A stretch of DNA of 9,418 bases from Thermaceae bacterium (lineage in GTDB: Bacteria > Deinococcota > Deinococci > Deinococcales > Marinithermaceae). The stretch lies in the NCBI GenBank assembly GCA_026989475.1, contig JALSJG010000247.1:1-9418 (forward strand). Reading direction: 5' to 3'. Position 1 is the stretch's first letter, and the number at the start of each line of letters is the position of its first letter. Below, piece after piece: positions 5,488-9,418 of this stretch. Under the pieces are notes generated by a model. The model was not told the DNA's origin, did no database searches, and saw nothing but the letters and a program-made list of their open reading frames with translations. A program made the translations under genes and the position numbers.

Positions 5488-6708
5488 CTACTGGGCGGAG
5501 AGGGTGTTGATGATCTGGAAGAGCGGCAGGAACATCCCGGCGACGATCATGCCCACGATCGCACCCAGGATGATGATCATGATGGGCTCGATCGCGGCGG
5601 TAAGGCTCTCGACGGTCTCGTCCACCTCGCGCTCGTAGAAGTCGGCGACCTTTTGCAGCATCGCGTCGAGGGCGCCGGTCTCCTCGCCGATCGCCACCAT
5701 CGAGGCCACCATCGGCGGGAAGATCTCCGGGTAGCGAAGCAGGGTGCTATGAAGCGGCTCGCCCACCTGGATGGTGTTCTTGGTCTCCTCCAGGATGTCC
5801 TCGACCACCGCGTTGCCGGCGGTGCCCTTGGTGATGTCTACGGCCTCGACGATGTTCACGCCGGAGGAGAGCAAAAGCCCGAGGGTTCGGGCGAAGCGGG
5901 CGAGGGCGCTCTTTTTGTTGAGGACCCCGAAGACCGGAACCCGAAGCTTGATCCGATCGATCACGCGGCGGCCCCGCTCGGTGCGGTAGACGTAGCGGTA
6001 GGCGAGGTAGAGCGCCACCAGACCGAGGACGAGGTAGAGTGTGCTCGAGCGCAGGAAGTCCGAGACCGCGATCAAAAACCGGGTCAAAAGGGGCAGCTCC
6101 GAGCCCAGGTCGGTGAGGATCTGGGCGAACTGGGGCACGATCCCGGTGAGCAGGAAGTAGGTGACCAACACTGCGAAGACAAAGACGATCACCGGGTAGG
6201 TCATCGCCGACTTGATCTTGCCCCGGAGCTCGAGGTCCTTTTCGAGGAAGCTGGCGAGCCGGTCGAGGATCGCGTCGAGGGTACCCGAGGCCTCGCCCGC
6301 CCGCACCAGGTTGACATAAAGCCGGCCGAAGACCGGGTGCTTCGCCAGCGCGTCGGAGAGCGACATGCCCCCCTCGACGTCGGCGCGAACCTCCTTCAGG
6401 ATGGCCTTGAACTTCTTGTTCTCCGCCTGCTTCTCCAAAATGGCCAGGGCCTGCACGATGGGAAGGCCGGCGGCCATCATGGTCGCGAGCTGGCGACTGA
6501 AAATCGCAATGTCTTTCAGGCCGGGACCGCGCTCCAGGAAGGATAGGTTGACCTCCGCCTGGAGGCCCCTGCCCGGCTCTTTGATCTCGGTGATGTAGTA
6601 CCCTTTTTCCCGGAGTATCCGGGTCGCGGTGCGGAGATCGGTGGCCTCGATGGTCGCCGCGATGGTGCGGCCCTGCCGGTCGCGCGCGCGGTAATGGTAG
6701 ATCGGCAT
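5488..6708 (-). CDS. pilC: Type IV pilus inner-membrane platform protein PilC (T2SSF/GspF family)
   Basis: The protein has 406 residues, the family norm. The N-terminal YHYRARDRQGRTIAATIEA starts the usual cytoplasmic segment. Two GspF domains follow at about 65-190 and 268-395, with the repeated pattern FSRQLATMMAAGLPIVQAL (70-88) and FARTLGLLLSSGVNIVEAV (272-290), each followed by a G(M/E)xL block and a GE.SG/GE.TG motif (RAGEASGTLD 136-145; IGEETGALD 340-348). Membrane helices are at about 171-193, 221-240 and 374-398. PilC anchors the assembly ATPases during pilus extension and retraction. In Thermus the same machinery supports twitching and DNA uptake. No pilB, pilT or pilin gene is in the window. 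The ATG at 6708 has AGGA about four bases upstream and a TACTAT/TATACT element before that. The gene is divergent from tsaC. Confidence 0.95.
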   Translation of the reverse strand: MPIYHYRARDRQGRTIAATIEATDLRTATRILREKGYYITEIKEPGRGLQAEVNLSFLERGPGLKDIAIFSRQLATMMAAGLPIVQALAILEKQAENKKFKAILKEVRADVEGGMSLSDALAKHPVFGRLYVNLVRAGEASGTLDAILDRLASFLEKDLELRGKIKSAMTYPVIVFVFAVLVTYFLLTGIVPQFAQILTDLGSELPLLTRFLIAVSDFLRSSTLYLVLGLVALYLAYRYVYRTERGRRVIDRIKLRVPVFGVLNKKSALARFARTLGLLLSSGVNIVEAVDITKGTAGNAVVEDILEETKNTIQVGEPLHSTLLRYPEIFPPMVASMVAIGEETGALDAMLQKVADFYEREVDETVESLTAAIEPIMIIILGAIVGMIVAGMFLPLFQIINTLSAQ

Positions 6709-6715
6709 GTTGTCC

Positions 6716-6723
6716 TATAGTAT
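6716..6723 (+). promoter_or_regulatory. Candidate -10 element of tsaC-scpB
   Basis: The + strand reads TATAGTAT. TATAGT matches TATAAT at five of six positions, and the alternative TAGTAT ends nine bases before the ATG at 6733. There is no real Shine-Dalgarno sequence (only GGA abutting the ATG), which suits leaderless initiation. The AT-rich patch stands out sharply from its GC-rich surroundings. Confidence 0.45.
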
Positions 6724-6724
6724 A
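6717..6724 (-). promoter_or_regulatory. Candidate -10 element of pilC
   Basis: The minus strand reads TATACTAT here. TACTAT ends eight bases and TATACT ten bases before the pilC ATG at 6708, giving a very short leader or leaderless mRNA. No good -35 was seen upstream in the tsaC coding sequence. It overlaps the + strand candidate for tsaC. Confidence 0.45.
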
Positions 6725-6732
6725 GCGCCGGA

Positions 6733-7317
6733 ATGCGACCCGAGCTGGCCGAAGCCGCCCGCGTGCTCGAGGAAGGGGGTCTCGTCGCCTTTCCCACCGA
6801 CACCGTCTGGGGGGTGCTGGTCCGCCCCGACGCCTCCGAGGCCGTCGCCCGGGTCTACCAAATGAAGGGGCGGGGCCGGGAGAAGCCCCTCCAGCTCCTG
6901 GTTGCGGACCTCGAGGTCGCCGAGCGCCTTCTCCCCACGGGCTACCGCGACGCCCGGTTTTGGGCCCTGGCCGAGCGCTACTGGCCCGGCCCCCTCACCC
7001 TGGTGGTGCCCGCGGGAAGGACCTTTCCCGCCATCGGCGCGGAGCAAACCCTGGGCCTCCGGCTCCCCGACCACCCCGAGCTCCGGGCGCTGCTCCGGGC
7101 AGTGGGGGGCTTCGTCGCCGCCACCAGCTTGAATCGAAGCGGCGCACCACCCGTGCAAAGCGAAGCGGAAGCAAGGGGGTTCCCGGTGGACCTCGTGGTC
7201 CCGGGGCCACCGCCCCCGGGGCGGGCCTCGAGCGTGGTGGACCTGGTGGAGGGGCGGGTGCTTCGCGCCGAGGCGATCCCCGAGGACGCGCTCCGCCGTT
7301 TTCTGGAGGCAGGTTGA
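6733..7317 (+). CDS. tsaC: Threonylcarbamoyl-AMP synthase (Sua5/YwlC/YrdC family)
   Basis: The protein has 194 residues, the size of TsaC/YrdC proteins without the extra C-terminal domain of long Sua5 forms. It makes threonylcarbamoyl-AMP from threonine, bicarbonate and ATP for t6A modification at position 37 of ANN-decoding tRNAs. Family motifs are FPTDTVWG (20-27), KGRGREKPLQLLV (45-57), YWPGPLTLV (83-91), LRLPDHP (109-115), ATSLNRSG (130-137) and SSVVDL (166-171). The ATG at 6733 lies just after a TATAGTAT patch and has almost no Shine-Dalgarno sequence. The stop TGA at 7315-7317 overlaps the TTG start of scpB. It could equally be named sua5 or ywlC; the function is the same. Confidence 0.92.
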   Translation: MRPELAEAARVLEEGGLVAFPTDTVWGVLVRPDASEAVARVYQMKGRGREKPLQLLVADLEVAERLLPTGYRDARFWALAERYWPGPLTLVVPAGRTFPAIGAEQTLGLRLPDHPELRALLRAVGGFVAATSLNRSGAPPVQSEAEARGFPVDLVVPGPPPPGRASSVVDLVEGRVLRAEAIPEDALRRFLEAG

Positions 7318-7823
7318 AGCAGGAACTCGCCGCCCTGCTCGCCATCCTCTTCGCCGCCGGTCGAGCGGTGAGGCTAGACGAGCTCGCCCGAGGGCTCGGG
7401 AAGGGGCCGGGCGAGATCGTCGGTCTCGTGAATGAGCTCGAGGTCGAGCTCTCGGACGGGGCGTTCGGCGTCGCGCTCGAGCGGGTTGCCGGCGGGGTCC
7501 GCCTGGTGATACACCCGAACCACGCCGAGCTCGTCCGCCGGGCGCTCAAGCCCCGGCCACCCCGGCTCTCCAAGGCCGCGCTCGAGGTCCTCGCCATCGT
7601 CGCTTACCACCAGCCGATCACCAAGGCCGCGATCGACGCCGCCCGGGGCCGGGACTCGGGGGCGGTGCTCGAAGGGTTGCTCGAGCGCGGCCTGATCGCC
7701 GCGGAGGGTAAGCATCCCCGCCGCTACCGCACCACTCCTCGCTTTCTGGAGCTTTTCGGCCTGGAAAGCCTGGACGAGCTACCCCCTCCCCCGGGCGGCG
7801 AGCCCCCCGCGATGCGGGACTAA
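7314..7823 (+). CDS. scpB: Segregation and condensation protein B
   Basis: ScpB is a winged-helix dimer that binds the kleisin ScpA in the bacterial SMC (condensin) complex. From TTG 7314 the protein has 169 residues, slightly shorter than many ScpB proteins. Visible features are the N-terminal winged helix (about 1-75, starting MKQELAALLAILFAAGR), then the diagnostic LSKAALEVLAIVAYHQPIT (85-103), GRDSGAVLEGLLERGLI (112-128) and YRTTPRFLELFGL (138-150). A proline-rich acidic tail ends the protein. TTG is chosen because the product begins where the family does, GGAGG lies at 7305-7309, and TTGA overlaps the tsaC stop. ScpA, often next to ScpB, is not in the window. The TAA stop overlaps the stop of the convergent DUF3467 gene. 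Confidence 0.92.
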   Translation: MKQELAALLAILFAAGRAVRLDELARGLGKGPGEIVGLVNELEVELSDGAFGVALERVAGGVRLVIHPNHAELVRRALKPRPPRLSKAALEVLAIVAYHQPITKAAIDAARGRDSGAVLEGLLERGLIAAEGKHPRRYRTTPRFLELFGLESLDELPPPPGGEPPAMRD

Positions 7824-8092
7824 GCCTGACCCCAGGGGCCCTGGGCCTCACCCTCTTCGGCGATCGGCCCGAAGGTCGCCTCGTAGCGTCGGATGTTCTC
7901 GGCGAGCGAGCGCAGCAAGGCCTTGGCGTGGCGGGGGCTGGTGATCACCCGGGCCACCACCAGCGCCGGCCCCTGAGGTTGCAAAAGGGCGAAATCGATC
8001 AGGAACTCATTTGGAGTGTGGGAGATCACCGCCATGTTGGCGTAGCGGCCCTTGGCGGTCTCGCGGTCGATGTCCAGGTTAAACTCGTTCAC
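7820..8092 (-). CDS. DUF3467 family small protein
   Basis: The protein has 90 residues, no signal peptide and no membrane helix. It matches the DUF3467 pattern: GRYAN (15-19), a HTPNEFLIDF block (25-34), ARVITSPRHAK (47-57), NIRRYE (66-71) and FGPI (74-77). The family has no established function. It is the last gene of the recR-Roadblock operon and starts with GTG at 8092, overlapping the Roadblock stop by four bases (GTGA at 8089-8092), so translation is probably coupled. The stop TAG at 7820-7822 overlaps the scpB TAA on the other strand. Its steady position after two Roadblock genes suggests a shared cytoplasmic role, but that is inference. Confidence 0.87.
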   Translation of the reverse strand: MNEFNLDIDRETAKGRYANMAVISHTPNEFLIDFALLQPQGPALVVARVITSPRHAKALLRSLAENIRRYEATFGPIAEEGEAQGPWGQA

Positions 8093-8436
8093 GGCAGCTC
8101 CTCCAAAAGGGCAGGAAGCACCCGCTTGAGGGCGAGGCGCACGCGCCCGAGGCTCGCCACCTGATCCAAGAGGACCATCAGCACCGGCCCCTTCCCGGTG
8201 GGAACCATCAACACCGGCCCCTCTTCGTACTCAACCATGACCTCTTCGATCGGACCCTTGCCGAGCTCCTCGGCGACTGCACGCGCGGAGGCTAGCACGC
8301 TCGCCCCGAGTCCCCCGAGCAAATCTCCGACCTCAATATCCGGGCGCCGGTAAGCCTCGAGCACAAAACCGTCCTCGCCTACGAGCGCCCAAGCTTCCAC
8401 CCCCTGCACCTCCGAGAGCGGTTTAAGGGCCTCCAT
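8089..8436 (-). CDS. Roadblock/LC7 domain protein (second copy)
   Basis: The protein has 115 residues and is a single Roadblock/LC7 domain of the MglB type. It shows helix 1 with LSEVQGVEAWALVGEDGFVLEA (7-28), a central helix LLGGLGASVLASARAVAEELGKG (39-61), the beta strands EEVMVEYEEGPVLMVPTGKGPVLMVLL (64-90) and a C-terminal helix LGRVRLALKRVLPALLEEL. Such proteins dimerise and regulate small Ras-like GTPases of the MglA/Rag type. No GTPase gene is in the window, so the partner is unknown. The ATG at 8436 has a strong GGGAGG (8443-8448, minus strand) six bases upstream, inside the end of the preceding gene. The strands contain an in-frame near-duplicate (GPVLMV twice). MglB is possible but cannot be assigned without the GTPase. 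Confidence 0.85.
   Translation of the reverse strand: MEALKPLSEVQGVEAWALVGEDGFVLEAYRRPDIEVGDLLGGLGASVLASARAVAEELGKGPIEEVMVEYEEGPVLMVPTGKGPVLMVLLDQVASLGRVRLALKRVLPALLEELP
8175..8222 (-). repeat. Short direct repeat inside the second Roadblock gene
   Basis: Two 18-base copies at 8175-8192 and 8205-8222 differ at one base and are offset by exactly 30 bases, or ten codons. They encode the two GPVLMV segments in the central beta-hairpin of the Roadblock fold. The repeat may be a small in-frame duplication or convergence of adjacent strands. Confidence 0.6.
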
Positions 8437-8438
8437 CG

Positions 8439-8777
8439 CTAGCCTCCCAACTCCTCGGCGATCAAAAGGGCAAGCCGGGAGAGCTCCTGGCCTACCCGCT
8501 TACGTTCGGCACCCCGCTGAATCACCGCGCCCACGCAGATCTCCCCCTCACAAACCACGAGCAACTCGCGCTCATCCAAGGTGACGACGAACCGCCGGGG
8601 TTCGCCTCCCAGCCGGCGAGCCAGGCCCTCAACCCCCCGGCGGAGGGCCGCAATCTCGGCGGCGAGGAACTCGGGGTCCGGCCCCCGGTGCCCGGCCGCC
8701 TCGATCACCAGCCCGTCGGTGGAGGCGACCACCGCCCGCTCGACGATGGGTATCTGCGCCAGGTCAAAAAGCCACAC
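8439..8777 (-). CDS. Roadblock/LC7-like protein (first copy)
   Basis: The protein has 112 residues and a Roadblock/LC7-like layout, more divergent than the copy that follows. VERAVVASTDGLVIEA (12-27) matches the strand-turn-strand with the DG motif. A long helix follows (DPEFLAAEIAALRRGVEGLARRLG, 34-57), then FVVTLDERELLVVC and EICVGAVIQRG strands, and the C-terminal helix VGQELSRLALLIAEEL. It has two cysteines, Cys76 and Cys81. The start is GTG at 8777, six bases after the recR stop, with GAGGG close upstream and AGGAG further back. Two bases separate its stop from the start of the next Roadblock gene. Two unlike copies side by side may form a heterodimer. The family call is fairly secure; the function and any GTPase partner are unknown. 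Confidence 0.78.
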   Translation of the reverse strand: MWLFDLAQIPIVERAVVASTDGLVIEAAGHRGPDPEFLAAEIAALRRGVEGLARRLGGEPRRFVVTLDERELLVVCEGEICVGAVIQRGAERKRVGQELSRLALLIAEELGG

Positions 8778-8783
8778 GATCCC

Positions 8784-9377
8784 TCACTCTCCTACCGGCC
8801 TTCGGTGGCTTAACGCCCGGGCCAAGGTGACCTCGTCCACGTACTCCAGGCTACCCCCGGCGGGCAGCCCGTAGGCCGGTCTCGTAACCCGTACCCCCTT
8901 GTCTTTAAGGAGCTCCCCGAGATACGCCGCGGTAGCCTCTCCCTCCACGGTCATCGAGGTAGCCACGAGCACCTCCTCCACCCCCTCAAGCCGGGCGAAC
9001 AGGCCCTCGATGTTGAGCTCATCGGGCCCCACGCCCTCCAACGGGTTCAAGGCTCCGCCGAGCACGTGGTAAACCCCCCGGAACTCCCCGCTCTTCTCGA
9101 TCGCGTAAACGTCGGCCGGGGTCTCGACTACCGCGATGATCGAGCGGTCGCGGGTCTCGTCGGCGCAGACCGGGCAGAGCTCTCCCTCCGCCAGGTTGCC
9201 GCAAACCCGGCAGACCCCAAGCCGCGCCCGGGATTCGGCGAGCGCCTCCTCAAGCTCCTGGGCGAGGCCCTTGTCCAGTGCCAGGACGAGGGCGAGCCGC
9301 TGGGCGGTCTTCGGCCCCACCCCGGGGAGCCGGGAGAGCGCCCGGGCCAGGGCGACGAGGGCCGCCGGCTGCTTCAA
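8784..9377 (-). CDS. recR: Recombination mediator protein RecR
   Basis: The protein has 197 residues, the standard RecR size. RecR forms a ring-like clamp and, with RecO (and RecF), loads RecA at single-strand gaps. Domains in order are a helix-hairpin-helix (ALSRLPGVGPKTAQRLAL, 13-30), a four-cysteine zinc finger (Cys56, 59, 68 and 71 in CRVCGNLAEGELCPVC), a Toprim domain (about 79-170, with VVETPADVYAIE and VLGGALNPLEGVGPD), and the C-terminal Walker-B-like block YGLPAGGSLEYVDEVTLARAL. The start is TTG at 9377, which overlaps the stop of the upstream gene (TTGA at 9374-9377) and gives MKQPAALVALARALS, matching the usual RecR N-terminus. Two Roadblock genes and DUF3467 follow within a few bases. 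Confidence 0.95.
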   Translation of the reverse strand: MKQPAALVALARALSRLPGVGPKTAQRLALVLALDKGLAQELEEALAESRARLGVCRVCGNLAEGELCPVCADETRDRSIIAVVETPADVYAIEKSGEFRGVYHVLGGALNPLEGVGPDELNIEGLFARLEGVEEVLVATSMTVEGEATAAYLGELLKDKGVRVTRPAYGLPAGGSLEYVDEVTLARALSHRRPVGE

Positions 9378-9418
9378 AAACCGCCCCCCAAAAGCCCCCC
9401 GAGCGCGCCCAGGGTGCC
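9374..9418 (-). CDS. 3' end of a gene upstream of recR, probably EbfC/YbaB nucleoid protein (partial)
   Basis: On the minus strand the frame entering from the right edge is open for 14 codons and ends with TGA at 9376-9374, overlapping the recR TTG start. The residues are a Gly/Leu tail ending LGGLLGGGF. EbfC/YbaB proteins often end in such Gly-rich tails, and ybaB directly before recR is one of the commonest bacterial gene orders. With only 14 residues visible, the identity rests on position and must stay tentative. Confidence 0.5.
   Translation of the reverse strand, partial: GTLGALGGLLGGGF

Noticed and set aside
5653..6546. + strand frame opposite pilC
   Set aside because: It is a His/Glu/Gly-rich shadow of pilC with no domain or start signal.
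7831..7845. GC hairpin CCCAGG-ggc-CCTGGG just after scpB as a terminator
   Set aside because: There is no T-run on either strand, and the bases encode the C-terminus of the DUF3467 protein. A weak role in termination is possible but not supported.
1..9418. Defence system, prophage, transposon or CRISPR array
   Set aside because: No spaced repeats, integrase, transposase, toxin-antitoxin pair or nuclease-helicase set was seen. Codon use and compactness are uniform throughout.

Overview
The window is a compact, very GC-rich stretch of bacterial chromosome. The gene set is classical aminofutalosine menaquinone enzymes, a PilC-type pilus protein, RecR followed by two Roadblock/LC7 proteins and a DUF3467 protein, and a DUF3048 envelope protein with ExbB/ExbD. 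Promoters look leaderless (TANNNT just before the start codon) and GTG/TTG starts are common. Together these point to the Deinococcota, most likely a Thermales relative (Thermus, Meiothermus, Oceanithermus or Marinithermus type). The genus assignment is inference. Nothing looks mobile or phage-derived: no IS element, integrase, tRNA, rRNA or CRISPR array was seen.

Layout. Six transcription units alternate in strand with almost no non-coding DNA. (1) The 3' tail of an unidentified + strand gene (1-129). (2) A minus-strand operon, 2678 down to 81: exbB/tolQ-like, exbD/tolR-like, then a TonB-shaped protein whose C-terminal domain is DUF3048. (3) A + strand operon, 2756-4647: mqnE and mqnA, two steps of the futalosine route to menaquinone. 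(4) A minus-strand pair, 6708 down to 4644: pilC and a membrane-anchored thioredoxin whose anchor resembles half of Lgt. (5) A + strand pair, 6733-7823: tsaC/sua5-like (tRNA t6A synthesis) and scpB (chromosome segregation). (6) A minus-strand operon, 9418 down to 7820: the tail of a probable ebfC/ybaB, recR, two Roadblock/LC7 genes and a DUF3467 gene.

Junctions. Both divergent junctions (about 2679-2755 and 6709-6732) carry overlapping TANNNT-type -10 elements on opposite strands. The three convergent junctions overlap outright: by 49 bp at 81-129, and by shared stop codons at 4644-4647 and 7820-7823. I saw no convincing intrinsic terminator. Within operons, four-base start/stop overlaps (ATGA, GTGA, TTGA) are the rule. 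There is no gene-free stretch of more than about 80 bases.

Most notable points. The ExbB-ExbD-(TM/Pro-rich/DUF3048) operon looks like a proton-motive-force-driven envelope machine whose energy transducer has an unusual output domain. The thioredoxin is fused to a catalytically degenerate Lgt-like membrane domain. RecR is co-transcribed with two small Roadblock proteins and DUF3467, with no GTPase nearby. A short hairpin carries the Shine-Dalgarno sequence just before the preferred mqnE start.
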